From assembly GCA_964637235.1 (NCBI GenBank), contig CAZWVR010000002.1:1-51481 (forward strand): a stretch of 51,481 bases of DNA. The letters are read 5' to 3'. The DNA is from CAZWVR01 sp964637235 (lineage in GTDB: Bacteria; Bacteroidota; Bacteroidia; Bacteroidales; S143-33). Below are positions 25,736-35,435 of this stretch, one piece after another. Under the pieces are notes generated by a model. The model saw only the letters and a list, made by a program, of their open reading frames with translations, was not told where the DNA came from and searched no databases. Position 1 is the stretch's first letter, and every line of letters begins with the position of its first letter. The position numbers and the translations under genes were made by a program.

Positions 25736-26215
25736 ATGTTCAGAATAGGTTTTGGTTATGATGTTCATAAACTTGCTGAGGGAGAAACTTTAATTTTGGG
25801 AGGAGTTAGAATACCGTATATTAAAGGAACTGTGGGGCATTCAGATGCTGATGTGTTAGTTCATGCTATTATTGATGCTATTCTCGGTGCAGCAAATATG
25901 AGAGATATAGGTTGGCATTTCCCTGATACAGATCCGAAATATGCAGGTATAAGTAGCCTCTCTTTACTTTCTTTTACTATCGAAAAAATTCGCCAGAAAG
26001 GTTATGATTTAGTAAATATTGATGCCACAGTGGTTTTGCAAAAACCTAAAATAAAAAATTTTATTCCTCAAATGAAGCTTAATATTGCCCAAGTTCTGAA
26101 AATAAACTCTTCAAATATCTCTATAAAAGCTACTACTACTGAATTTTTAGGTTTTGAGGGAAGAGGAGAAGGTATTTCCGCTTATGCAGTAGTACTTTTG
26201 ATAAAAAAGCAATAA
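25736..26215 (+). CDS. ispF: 2-C-methyl-D-erythritol 2,4-cyclodiphosphate synthase
   Basis: IspF makes the cyclic diphosphate in the MEP pathway of isoprenoid synthesis. The 159-residue protein starts MFRIGFGYDVHKL, with the metal ligands D9 and H11, then HSDADVLVHAIIDAILGAA, and the C-terminal ATTTEFLGFEGRGEGI stretch. I choose the ATG four codons after an in-frame TTG because family members begin right before RIGFGYDVH. Its stop overlaps the ATG of the next gene by one base. Confidence 0.97.
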   Translation: MFRIGFGYDVHKLAEGETLILGGVRIPYIKGTVGHSDADVLVHAIIDAILGAANMRDIGWHFPDTDPKYAGISSLSLLSFTIEKIRQKGYDLVNIDATVVLQKPKIKNFIPQMKLNIAQVLKINSSNISIKATTTEFLGFEGRGEGISAYAVVLLIKKQ

Positions 26216-27285
26216 TGTTGAGAAAAATCTTTTTTACATTATCTATTTTATTGATAATCAATAAATTGTATTCACAAATAGATACGTCTCAATATTTAAT
26301 AAAAACTGATACAATATTAAGCATTGATACTATCATTAAAAATAACACTGTATATATCACAAAAACCTACAAAATACATGTAAGACTTATACCTAAAAAA
26401 AAAGAGAAGGTAGAACTTCTTTTAAAAAAACGCAGTATTTATGATTCTTTAAAGATAACACCAATTCAAATCGGCTTTATGAATCCCGGACATTTGAGAG
26501 ATATTTCTCCCTTGCTTCGAAAAAATGAGCCTTATAAAATATATGCCAATATGTATTTCAGTTATGGAAAATGGAATATTAAACCCAAGTTTAGTCAGTA
26601 TTTACAACCTATGAACGATTTTGCATTAGTTGGTTCTGTAGAAATTTTTCGGAAAAATACAGCAGTAAGAGTTGACGTAGGGAAAATGTTTTTTTATGAA
26701 AAATTTTCATATAATATGGAGGTACCCAATATTGATACTTCTAAATATATGCAAATTAGAGAATACCAAATTATGCATATTGATACTATTTGGTTTATAA
26801 ACTTAGATTCGCTTGTTAACGGCGATACAGTATGGATGCCATATTATGATACTACATATAACACTCGTTATGATACTTCTTATTTGTATCATTACGATAC
26901 TACTTATAATGTTTACGATTATAACAATATCAATTCATATCAATTTGTGCCTTTTTCTCTGGGGTTTAAATATAGATTTAGACTAAAAAAAATTAGTTTT
27001 GATATAAGTAGCTCATTGAATTTTTTATTTTTAACTCGTGTGGGAGGTTTTTATATACACAATACTTATGAAAAAGTCCCTTTGAAAAGGATTTTTGAAT
27101 TTAAGTTATATTCACTAAATTTAAATATAGCTGCCGAAATTTTATATCCATTATCTAAGAATATTTTTATATTCTGGGGTGTTAGCACTTTGTACCCAAT
27201 TACGCAAATTTATAATTACTCTGCATGGGATATAAAATTTACTTCTTATAATATGAATGCAGGGCTTAAAATTTTATTACGATGA
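26215..27285 (+). CDS. Uncharacterised secreted, outer-membrane-like protein with DTxY repeats
   Basis: The 356-residue protein has a signal peptide (to KLYSQ). The C-terminal half looks like outer-membrane beta strands with alternating hydrophobic residues (FVPFSLGFKYRFRLKKISFDISSSL, LNIAAEILYPLSK). In the middle is a tyrosine-rich stretch with repeated DTTY/DTSY units (about residues 217-240), probably exposed. No family is recognised. It is between ispF (one-base overlap) and an M43 protease (four-base overlap), so the three are one operon. Confidence 0.65.
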   Translation: MLRKIFFTLSILLIINKLYSQIDTSQYLIKTDTILSIDTIIKNNTVYITKTYKIHVRLIPKKKEKVELLLKKRSIYDSLKITPIQIGFMNPGHLRDISPLLRKNEPYKIYANMYFSYGKWNIKPKFSQYLQPMNDFALVGSVEIFRKNTAVRVDVGKMFFYEKFSYNMEVPNIDTSKYMQIREYQIMHIDTIWFINLDSLVNGDTVWMPYYDTTYNTRYDTSYLYHYDTTYNVYDYNNINSYQFVPFSLGFKYRFRLKKISFDISSSLNFLFLTRVGGFYIHNTYEKVPLKRIFEFKLYSLNLNIAAEILYPLSKNIFIFWGVSTLYPITQIYNYSAWDIKFTSYNMNAGLKILLR

Positions 27286-28541
27286 GCAAAAAAATTATTA
27301 CTATTTTATTTTTCCTTTTGCCTATAATTTCAATTTATCCACAGAAGCCATGGATAGGGAATAATGATTTTTTACTTGCTTATTTGAAAAAATATCCACT
27401 TCTGGATAGCGGAAAGATATATTATCGCATTCCTATAACTTTTTGGCTTTATGGATATCCTCCTGTATCAGTAAAAGAAGTTAAACATCAGGTTCTATTA
27501 TTGAATAAGTATTTTTCATTAAATAATACAGGCATACAATTTTATTTGGCTCAAATAATTAAAATTGAAAAAAAATCACGTAATGAAGTTAATTATATTA
27601 CAGAGGCACCTATTCTGACTACCTTTAACAGGCGAAGAGGCACTATGAATGTGCATTTTATTCATATTTTGGTAAAGAACAATTTTGGGAGGCGATATTT
27701 TTATTCAGGTGTTCATAATCTATTAAATAAGTCTATTGTATTGTCTTTAAATATTGCTTCTACTTCTTTATCGCATGAGACAGGGCATTTTCTGGGACTT
27801 AAACATCCTCATAATAATTGGAAAAAAGGTAAACGTAAGCAGGAATGTGTGAGCAGGACAAGGACTTTTCCCCATTCAAATGTGAAAATTTGTGAAGTTA
27901 ATGGTGACGGGTTAAGAGATACCCCAGCAGAACCTGATTTAAGAAACTATACAGACGATTCATGTAGATATATCGGTAATCTTAAAGACGATTGGGGGGA
28001 TGCTTATCACCCGGATACACATAATATTATGTCTTATACAAAAAATAAAGATTGTAGATATAAATTTACTCGTATGCAAAAAGCTGTAATGTTATATACT
28101 GCCGAGCATAAAAAATTTTCTAAATATTGGAGGAACACACCAGAAAATATTCATTATACATTTGATAAATATGAGCCTGATAATTATAGATCTATTGCTA
28201 CTATGCTATCATTAAATGTTCCTCAGTATCATACTTTTCATAAATCTTTTCTGTCGCCCCAAATGCCATCTGTTGATAATGACGTTGACTGGTTTAAGTT
28301 TTATTCCCTGGATTCTACCAAATATATTATTTCATTTTTAAAAGGTAAATATAAGTTTCCGGAGATAAAAGTATTTGTTTTTAATTCTGAGAGCACTTTG
28401 GATACTCTTATTTTTAAAGAACCTAATTCTTGTACTTTAATGCTTCCATCTGGTTATTATTTTTTTAAAGTTAAAAAAGTCTCTGCTATGAAAGATGGAG
28501 AACTTTTCGATTATAACATTGAGATAAAGCCAGAAAAATAA
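27282..28541 (+). CDS. Secreted M43 (pappalysin/cytophagalysin) zinc metalloprotease
   Basis: The 419-residue protein has a signal peptide and the metzincin zinc site HETGHFLGLKH (H165, E166, H169, H175) with the Met-turn in HNIMSYTKN. Cysteines around the site (ECVS, KICEV, DSCRY, KDCRY) match the M43 family. About 130 residues follow the catalytic domain as a beta-rich extension, with DNDVDWFKFYSLD resembling a bacterial prepeptidase C-terminal domain. No standard T9SS tail is visible. Its ATG overlaps the previous gene's stop. Confidence 0.87.
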   Translation: MSKKIITILFFLLPIISIYPQKPWIGNNDFLLAYLKKYPLLDSGKIYYRIPITFWLYGYPPVSVKEVKHQVLLLNKYFSLNNTGIQFYLAQIIKIEKKSRNEVNYITEAPILTTFNRRRGTMNVHFIHILVKNNFGRRYFYSGVHNLLNKSIVLSLNIASTSLSHETGHFLGLKHPHNNWKKGKRKQECVSRTRTFPHSNVKICEVNGDGLRDTPAEPDLRNYTDDSCRYIGNLKDDWGDAYHPDTHNIMSYTKNKDCRYKFTRMQKAVMLYTAEHKKFSKYWRNTPENIHYTFDKYEPDNYRSIATMLSLNVPQYHTFHKSFLSPQMPSVDNDVDWFKFYSLDSTKYIISFLKGKYKFPEIKVFVFNSESTLDTLIFKEPNSCTLMLPSGYYFFKVKKVSAMKDGELFDYNIEIKPEK

Positions 28542-28618
28542 TCTTAGCAGCATATTTCTATTATTCGTGTGTATTAGGCTATGGGGCTTAAATTGCGAAA
28601 AATTTTTTGCTTTCCGAA

Positions 28619-31036
28619 CTAAAATAATTTTGTTTTAATTATGCTATTTCTATTCATTTTGTAGTCTAAATAATAAGTTATTTTTAGCGAGATATTATTT
28701 AGGTGGGGATAGTAAAAATACATTTGAGTAAAATTATCGTAGTAATTATAAATTAGATTAGTAGAAGAAGCACTAATGTATTTTTTTAATGAGAGGGATA
28801 GCTCACTGCCGGGAGCAAATTGCCATTTAAGGATAAAATCAATATTGAATATATTGAAATTCAGGTCTTTGTTTTTTGTATATCGATAGCTATAAGGTAA
28901 TTGCATAAGTTTTCCATTTTGTGCTAATACGAAATAATTATAGTAGTCTAAAATAGTCCAGTAATGGCGTATTTTTGTAATTATAGCTATTTTGTTGGAA
29001 AGTATATAATTCAGCTTTAAGGTATTTACTTGTGTGTAAATATCTCTCTGTCCGAAAACTATAGTATCGGAATTAGGTTCTTTTTTTACAAAGCCGAAAT
29101 TATTATAGTCGAAATGGAAATTATGGGTATATGTTATTAAGATATTGTCCGTAGGTCTATATCTTGGCATAATTTTATACCATCCACCTTTTTGGGCGTT
29201 TTGTTTTAGATTTGAGAAATAACCACCTACTGCTATATCAATTGCAAAAGGTTTAGCGTAATTAGTTGATATATAAATGGTTGCATTTTGTTCAGGAGGT
29301 TTTATAAAGAATCTGTCTTCTACTCTGGGTTCAAAATAATCGTATGTATTATCCGGTGAGATTGTTAATAAGCAGCCCAATGTTGTGTTATTCAGGGTAG
29401 TAGTAGAGGAGCGCATATAAATAATTGTGTTTATGTATTTTGTATTATAGTAAAGATATGATTGCCTAATAGTTATAGAGTTTTTCCAATTTCGCAATTT
29501 CCAAAAAGGAGTATATTTATTATAGGCTAAGGAAGCACTGTAAACAATAACATTGTTTTTTTGCAAATATCCTAAATCGTTGGGATTATATTTATCAGAA
29601 ATAATTTGATTGCTTAAAGAGAAGCGGAAATTTCCGCTTGTTTTTGTTAGACTTGTTAATGTTAGATATCCTATTTTTGGGAATAATGTATCGTCATATA
29701 TTTGACTTATGGAATATCGTATAAAAGCGGAGAATGAGTTTTCTTTATTTTTGACAGAAGATTCTATTGCACTGACATTAGATACGTATCTTTTACCGGG
29801 GGATGTCATATTTGTGTTTGTAAAGCTTAAATATGAATTATTTGGAAGTGGGAGATTTAAAGCTGAGATGTTATAATTTATTAAATCTTGTGTTAATATT
29901 GTTCGTGTTTTACCTGTTAGGGTATCGAGAATAGTAGCATATGTTGGTAATGTTGTAGCATTAAGGAAGCCTATTCCTATCCCATTGGAAGTTTTACCAG
30001 AGATTTTAGTAGCATTTATTATTTGTGCTTGTGACGGATTTTTGAGGATTACTTCATTTTTTGAAAGTTTTTCTTGGACTTTGTTATATAGGTCAGGAGT
30101 TTTACCTATACGTCTGCTATAAAAGATGTTCCCTTTATTAAAAATTTCCATTTCTTGGGTAAAGAAATATCTTTTTTCAGGGTATAATACTTCGTATGGA
30201 GAGAGGTTAAGTATTTTGTCGTCAGAAGTTAATTCTCCGAAATCAGGTATTAAAATCATACTTAATGAAAAATTTTTGCTTAGGTTGTATTTTATATCCA
30301 TTCCAGCTATGAGAGAGGTAGCATATTTGGGGCTATTACTGTAATGTTGTACTATAGAGGAAAAATGTGGTATTAAAATTAGAGTTTTTGGATAATGGAT
30401 ATTTTCTACATTAGTGATATAGCCCATTTGATTTAAAATACCGTTTTTGGAGTTATCTATATAGTTCCAAGTATCTATTTCTCTGAGTTGTTGTATATTT
30501 CGGAAGAAGTTTATTCTCCAAGTATGTTTTTTTTCTGAGAATCTAAATGAGGAGAGGGGTATTTCAAATATGTAATAGATTACAGTATCGTTAAATATTG
30601 TTTTACCTTTCCATGCAGCGTCCCATGAGAAGTCTTGTTTTTGGTTATCGAGTTTTATATCTATTTGCACTCCTTTTGTTGTCAAAAAGAAGCCATATCC
30701 TGTTAGTCCGGTATTGTATGGATCAATATAAAAGCCGAAATAGTCGGCTTGTCCGAATTCGTCTCTGGGAGTAAGCACTGTATATGGTTTAATTTTGGAG
30801 TTATAATAGCATTTTGCAGCGACATATAAGTAGTTGTCTGTAAAGAATACTATTATAAAAGTTGGCAAACTTGCTTTTTTACCGTTATAAGGTTCATATT
30901 GTATAAAATCACCGTACCAAGGGAGGCTATCGTTAAATATTGAAATTTCGCTATCTTTTTTTATGTATTGTATTTGCTTTTGGGCGTAAGTATTTCCTAT
31001 GATTACTATAAATATTATGGCTAAAAACTGTTTCAT
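28619..31036 (-). CDS. DUF5916 outer-membrane protein with N-terminal CBM9-like domain
   Basis: The 805-residue protein has a signal peptide (to NTYAQ). The first 220 residues resemble carbohydrate-binding family 9 (DNYLYVAAKCYYNS, DEFGQADYFGFYIDPYNTG, FEIPLSSFRF). The rest is a DUF5916 outer-membrane barrel, with FGELTSDDKILNLSPYEVLYPEKRYFF as the conserved plug-side segment and many alternating strands after it. The family is typical of Bacteroidota; its transported or bound substrate is unknown. It is a single-gene unit with a promoter element just upstream. Confidence 0.85.
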   Translation of the reverse strand: MKQFLAIIFIVIIGNTYAQKQIQYIKKDSEISIFNDSLPWYGDFIQYEPYNGKKASLPTFIIVFFTDNYLYVAAKCYYNSKIKPYTVLTPRDEFGQADYFGFYIDPYNTGLTGYGFFLTTKGVQIDIKLDNQKQDFSWDAAWKGKTIFNDTVIYYIFEIPLSSFRFSEKKHTWRINFFRNIQQLREIDTWNYIDNSKNGILNQMGYITNVENIHYPKTLILIPHFSSIVQHYSNSPKYATSLIAGMDIKYNLSKNFSLSMILIPDFGELTSDDKILNLSPYEVLYPEKRYFFTQEMEIFNKGNIFYSRRIGKTPDLYNKVQEKLSKNEVILKNPSQAQIINATKISGKTSNGIGIGFLNATTLPTYATILDTLTGKTRTILTQDLINYNISALNLPLPNNSYLSFTNTNMTSPGKRYVSNVSAIESSVKNKENSFSAFIRYSISQIYDDTLFPKIGYLTLTSLTKTSGNFRFSLSNQIISDKYNPNDLGYLQKNNVIVYSASLAYNKYTPFWKLRNWKNSITIRQSYLYYNTKYINTIIYMRSSTTTLNNTTLGCLLTISPDNTYDYFEPRVEDRFFIKPPEQNATIYISTNYAKPFAIDIAVGGYFSNLKQNAQKGGWYKIMPRYRPTDNILITYTHNFHFDYNNFGFVKKEPNSDTIVFGQRDIYTQVNTLKLNYILSNKIAIITKIRHYWTILDYYNYFVLAQNGKLMQLPYSYRYTKNKDLNFNIFNIDFILKWQFAPGSELSLSLKKYISASSTNLIYNYYDNFTQMYFYYPHLNNISLKITYYLDYKMNRNSIIKTKLF

Positions 31037-31061
31037 TTCAATGTGCTACTGCGATATGCTA

Positions 31062-31069
31062 CAAATATA
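31062..31069 (-). promoter_or_regulatory. Bacteroidota -7 promoter element for the DUF5916 gene
   Basis: On the minus strand this reads TATATTTG, 25 bases before the ATG; no clear -33 partner is seen. Confidence 0.45.
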
Positions 31070-31218
31070 ATACAGAATAGGAGCGAAAAATATTTACATT
31101 TAGAGATTATGTTTTTTTGCTTTTTATTTTGGTAGGATAAAAATGATTTTGATTAGTCCTAATTAGTTGATGTTGAGATAAAGGGCATAGCTTATTTGAA
31201 GTATTTGTGGGGATGAAT

Positions 31219-31764
31219 TTATTGAAGGTTTTTATAGTAATTAACGATTCCATCAACGTTTTTGAAACGATATTCAGTAAAATCTAAATTAGCTTCAAAG
31301 CCGCCTTTTCCTCTTATTTGTGTTCCATCAGAATTTACTACTTCTACGTATTTAACTGAATAGAGTTTTTTCTTTGTGGCATCGAAATATAATTCTTGGG
31401 TTTTTAGATAGCTACCTTGCGGATTTTTTATAAGGACATTTTTCTCAAATTTCCATAGGTTTTTATTTGTGTATTCCACTGCATAGTCTGCCTGTAGGAA
31501 TGCTTTTTCAGTGATATTTTCGTCATAAAATTTTATTTTTATGCCTTCTGGAAAAACTGTCTGATGTTTTTTTCGGGTATATTTATTCAATATAGGAGCC
31601 CATGCTTCGGCGCGTAGTTTAGAGTCCATTTTGTACCACATACGGAAGTTTTTAACTTTTAAATCTGGTTCTGTTTCAAAGTCTAAATCTTGTGGTAATT
31701 TTGAAAGTTTAGCTTCACAACCATAGAGGCTTATTAGTAGAATAAGTATTAGCCATTTTTTCAT
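31219..31764 (-). CDS. lptC: LPS export protein LptC
   Basis: LptC carries lipopolysaccharide from the inner-membrane LptBFG extractor toward LptA in the periplasm. The 181-residue protein has a lipoprotein signal (ILLISLYGC, C16), as usual for Bacteroidota LptC, and the expected jelly-roll strands (PEGIKIKFYDE, AFLQADYAVEYTNKNLWKFEKNV, LKTQELYFDATKKKLYS, TQIRGKGGFEANLDFTEYRF). It is divergent from tex and not beside other lpt genes here. Confidence 0.88.
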   Translation of the reverse strand: MKKWLILILLISLYGCEAKLSKLPQDLDFETEPDLKVKNFRMWYKMDSKLRAEAWAPILNKYTRKKHQTVFPEGIKIKFYDENITEKAFLQADYAVEYTNKNLWKFEKNVLIKNPQGSYLKTQELYFDATKKKLYSVKYVEVVNSDGTQIRGKGGFEANLDFTEYRFKNVDGIVNYYKNLQ

Positions 31765-31784
31765 AAAATTATTTTTGCGCCTTG

Positions 31785-31792
31785 CAAAGTTA
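31785..31792 (-). promoter_or_regulatory. Bacteroidota -7 promoter element for lptC
   Basis: On the minus strand this reads TAACTTTG, 20 bases before the lptC ATG. Confidence 0.45.
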
Positions 31793-31862
31793 TAAAAAAT
31801 AGGTATATTTTGGGTTAGTAGAATAGAATTAAAATGGCTTAATTATTTGATATACAGTTTAT

Positions 31863-31870
31863 TATATTTG
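31863..31870 (+). promoter_or_regulatory. Candidate -7 promoter element for tex
   Basis: TATATTTG lies 79 bases before the tex ATG. A closer catatttg fails the consensus at its first base. No -33 partner has the right spacing. Confidence 0.35.
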
Positions 31871-31949
31871 CAAAAATTAATAAGCTGTAATATTTAAAAA
31901 TAGTTGCAAATGATTAAATTTTCAGTCATATTTGTATAAAATCAAGTTT

Positions 31950-34085
31950 ATGGAGATTGATTATTCACAGAAAATAGCACAAGAGCTTAATCTTGAAAAG
32001 TGGCAAGTTTATAATGTTTTGTCATTATTATCGTATGGGGCAACTATTCCCTTCATAAGCCGTTATAGGAAAGATAGGACCGGAGGTTTAGACGAAGTAG
32101 CGATAGATACAATACAGAAGCGTTATGAAAAGTTAAAAGAAATTGATAAAAGGAGGCAGTATATACTTAAAAGTATAGAGAAGCAGGGGAAGCTTACATC
32201 AGAGTTAAAGCACCAGATACAAGAAGCTGAGAGCTTATCGGAGTTGGAAGATATTTATTTGCCATATAAACCCAAAAGGCGCACTAAGGCTTCAATAGCA
32301 GAAGAAAGAGGCTTGGCACCGCTTGCAGAGTTAATTTTCAAGCAAAAAAATATTGATATTCAAAAGGAAGCGAGTAAATTTTTAAATAATGAGGTTAAAG
32401 ATGTTCAAGAAGCTATATCCGGGGCTATTGAGATAATAGCTGCAAAAATAAATGAAAATGTGCAAGCCCGTGCAGTGGTGCGTAATCTGTTTAAGAAGTA
32501 TGCTAAATTAAAGGCTGTTGTAAAGAAGGGAAAGGAAGCCGAAGGTATAAAATATCGTGATTATTTTTCTTTTGAGCAGGAATTAAAAAGAGTTCCTTCT
32601 CACCGTATTCTTGCGATTTATAGGGCAGTAAGAGAGAAAATTTTGAATATGGATATATATATTGACAAAGAGCTTGCTATTGAGCGTTTGAATGCTTTAT
32701 TCATAAAGAATGATACACCTTCTGCACAAATAGTAAAGAAGGCAATAGAAAGGAGTTATACTGGCTTGATAAAACCTTCTATGCAGAATGAATTTAAAGC
32801 ATTAGCAAAAGAAAGAGCAGATGAGGAGGCTATAAAAATTTTTGCTGAGAATCTTAAAAATCTTTTACTCAGTCCACCGTTAAAGAATAAACGTGTTCTT
32901 GCAATAGATCCGGGTTTTACAACCGGTTGCAAGGTTGTTTGTTTAGACGAGAATGGAAAGCTTTTATTCAATACTACGGTATATCCTCATACGGATTCCA
33001 AAAAGACTGTTGAAGCCGTAAAAACAATAAGTAGGCTTACAGAACAGTATAAAATAGATGTTATAGCTCTGGGCAATGGTACAGCTAGTAAAGAGACAGA
33101 GGCATTCTTGAAGAAAATACGTTTTAAGCGTAAGATAAAAATATATATTGTTGACGAAAGTGGAGCATCGGTTTATTCAACATCAAAGGTTGCCCGTGAG
33201 GAGTTCCCTGACTATGATGTATATGTTAGAGGGGCTGTTTCTATTGGAAGGCGCTTGATAGATCCTCTTTCTGAGTTAGTAAAAATAGATCCTAAGTCAA
33301 TTGGAGTGGGGCAATATCAACACGATGTAGATCAAAAAAAGTTAAAGCAAGCATTAGATAATACTGTTCAATGGGTTGTAAATAGAGTAGGTGTAAATCT
33401 GAATACAGCTTCAAAATATTTGTTGACTTATGTTTCTGGCTTGGGAGAAAAACTTGCAGAAAATATTGTGAAATATCGTGAGCAGAATGGAAATTTTACC
33501 GATAGAAATCAATTGAAAAATGTGAAATTGATGGGTGAAAAAGCTTTTGAACAAGCAGCTGGTTTTTTACGTATTCCGGAGGCTGAAAATCCCTTAGATA
33601 ACACAGCTGTGCATCCTGAAACCTATTATATTGTAGAAAACATGGCGCGTGATCTTGGGGTTAGCACAAAGGATTTGATTCGTAATGAAAAACTTTTAGC
33701 AAGCATTGAACCTGAAAAATATGTAGATGAGAAGTTTGGTATTCAGACTATTAAAGATATTATTCAAGAACTTGCTATGCCCAATAGAGATCCTCGCGAA
33801 TCTTTTAAGAGAATAGTTTTTGCCCCTAATATCAATACTATTGACGATATACAAGAAGGTATGATTTTACCCGGCATTGTAAAAAATGTCACTAAATTCG
33901 GGGCTTTTGTCGATATCGGTATAAAAATAAATGGTTTGGTGCATATTTCTCAATTAGCTAATAGATTTATTTCAGATCCTACTCAAATAGTTAAAGTTAA
34001 TCAACATGTTAAGGTTAAAGTATTATCTGTTGATAAAGAACGAAAGCGTATAAGCCTTTCAATGAAAGATGTAAATCAGGATTAA
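31950..34085 (+). CDS. tex: Tex-family RNA-binding transcription accessory protein
   Basis: The 711-residue protein starts MEIDYSQKIAQELNL; an in-frame TTG six codons earlier is ignored. Domains in order: the Tex N-terminal helical region (ISRYRKDRTGGLDEVAI), a YqgF/RNase H-like domain (RVLAIDPGFTTGCKVVCLD, near 310-440), a helix-hairpin-helix pair (LLTYVSGLGEKLAENIVKYRE) and a C-terminal S1 RNA-binding domain (GIVKNVTKFGAFVDIG). The family affects transcription and RNA metabolism; the precise role is unclear. It leads a group with a dihydropyrimidinase 12 bp and trmH about 1.3 kb downstream. Confidence 0.96.
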   Translation: MEIDYSQKIAQELNLEKWQVYNVLSLLSYGATIPFISRYRKDRTGGLDEVAIDTIQKRYEKLKEIDKRRQYILKSIEKQGKLTSELKHQIQEAESLSELEDIYLPYKPKRRTKASIAEERGLAPLAELIFKQKNIDIQKEASKFLNNEVKDVQEAISGAIEIIAAKINENVQARAVVRNLFKKYAKLKAVVKKGKEAEGIKYRDYFSFEQELKRVPSHRILAIYRAVREKILNMDIYIDKELAIERLNALFIKNDTPSAQIVKKAIERSYTGLIKPSMQNEFKALAKERADEEAIKIFAENLKNLLLSPPLKNKRVLAIDPGFTTGCKVVCLDENGKLLFNTTVYPHTDSKKTVEAVKTISRLTEQYKIDVIALGNGTASKETEAFLKKIRFKRKIKIYIVDESGASVYSTSKVAREEFPDYDVYVRGAVSIGRRLIDPLSELVKIDPKSIGVGQYQHDVDQKKLKQALDNTVQWVVNRVGVNLNTASKYLLTYVSGLGEKLAENIVKYREQNGNFTDRNQLKNVKLMGEKAFEQAAGFLRIPEAENPLDNTAVHPETYYIVENMARDLGVSTKDLIRNEKLLASIEPEKYVDEKFGIQTIKDIIQELAMPNRDPRESFKRIVFAPNINTIDDIQEGMILPGIVKNVTKFGAFVDIGIKINGLVHISQLANRFISDPTQIVKVNQHVKVKVLSVDKERKRISLSMKDVNQD

Positions 34086-34097
34086 AAAAAAATAAAT

Positions 34098-35417
34098 ATG
34101 GAAACAATACTAATAAAAAACGGCATAATCGTTAATGCAGATAAAACTGAGCAAAAAGATATTCTGATAAAGGGGGGAAAAATTGAGAAAGTCGGTAATA
34201 TTAAAGAAAATGAAGCTCAGAAAGTGATAGATGCCTCAGGTGATTATGTATTTCCCGGAGGAATAGATACACACGTGCATTTTCATTTACCTTTTTATGG
34301 AGGCTATACTGCTGATGATTTTTTAACTGGTTCTATTGCAGCTCTTTATGGAGGAACTACTACTGTTATTGATTTTATTACACCCAAAAGAGGGCAATCT
34401 CTTATTGAAGCTTATGAGCAAAGGGTCGCAGAAGCCGTAGAGGTAAAAACTAATCTTTATTTCCATCTGACACCAGTAGATTGGCATAAAGGTATAGAGC
34501 AAGAAATTGAAACTCTTGTCCGAGATTATGGAATTCGTTCTTTTAAGCTTTATATGGCATATAAGCATGCCATAGGAATTGACGATTCATTGATTATTAA
34601 GGCATTAGAAATAGCTAAAAAATTTGATTTACTTACAATTGTACATTGCGAACATGATGAAATAATAAATTACTTACGTAATAAATTTTACGAGGAAGGG
34701 AAACGTTCAGTTTATTATCATGCTCTATCTCGTCCTGCGGAAGCAGAAGCCGAAGCTGTCCAAAGACTTATTTTAATGGCAAAATATACAGGCGCAAAGG
34801 TTTATGTAGTTCATGTATCTACTGCTTCTGCTGCTAAACTTATTGCAGACGCACGTAAAAATGGAATTGAAATTTATGCAGAAACTTGCCCTCAGTATTT
34901 ACTTTTAACAGATGACCTCTATAAAGGCGATTTTTATAGTACAGCTAAGTACGTGATGAGTCCTCCTTTACGTAAACAGGATGATAATCAGGCGCTTTGG
35001 AAACATATTGCTGAAAATTTTATTGATACAATAGGTACAGATCATTGTTCTTTTAATTTATATGGACAAAAAGATTTGGGAAAAGATGACTTCCGTAAAA
35101 TACCTAATGGAGCACCGGGTGTAGAGCATAGACTACAATTGCTATATACTTATGGAGTGCTTCAAGGTAGAATATCTCTTAATAAATTTGTACAAATAAC
35201 ATCTTTTAATGCTGCAAAACTTTTTAAGCTCACTACTAAGGGTGTAATTGCAGAAGGTTATGATGCAGATATTGTAATATGGGATAAAGATTATAAAGGT
35301 GTAATTTCTGCGACTACCCAAAAACAGAATGTAGATAATACAATATATGAAGGTATGCCAGTAGAGGGAAGGGCTAAAAAAGTTTTTCTCGGTGGTAAAC
35401 TTGTTGTGGATTTATAA
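34098..35417 (+). CDS. Dihydropyrimidinase / D-hydantoinase
   Basis: The 439-residue amidohydrolase opens the ring of dihydropyrimidines or hydantoins. It has the metal ligands in GGIDTHVHFHLP, the carboxylated lysine in RSFKLYMAYK, HCEH (near 181), VVHVSTASAA, and the catalytic aspartate in TIGTDHCSFN. These fit dihydropyrimidinase/phenylhydantoinase better than dihydroorotase or allantoinase. No other pyrimidine-breakdown gene is nearby, so its physiological substrate is open. It is 12 bp from tex and 18 bp from trmH. Confidence 0.9.
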   Translation: METILIKNGIIVNADKTEQKDILIKGGKIEKVGNIKENEAQKVIDASGDYVFPGGIDTHVHFHLPFYGGYTADDFLTGSIAALYGGTTTVIDFITPKRGQSLIEAYEQRVAEAVEVKTNLYFHLTPVDWHKGIEQEIETLVRDYGIRSFKLYMAYKHAIGIDDSLIIKALEIAKKFDLLTIVHCEHDEIINYLRNKFYEEGKRSVYYHALSRPAEAEAEAVQRLILMAKYTGAKVYVVHVSTASAAKLIADARKNGIEIYAETCPQYLLLTDDLYKGDFYSTAKYVMSPPLRKQDDNQALWKHIAENFIDTIGTDHCSFNLYGQKDLGKDDFRKIPNGAPGVEHRLQLLYTYGVLQGRISLNKFVQITSFNAAKLFKLTTKGVIAEGYDADIVIWDKDYKGVISATTQKQNVDNTIYEGMPVEGRAKKVFLGGKLVVDL

Positions 35418-35435
35418 AAAAATAAAATATTGAAA

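Noticed and set aside
31932..31949. TTG start of tex six codons upstream
   Set aside because: The ATG at 31950 matches the family N-terminus; similar TTG extensions were dropped for ispF, trmH and trkA.
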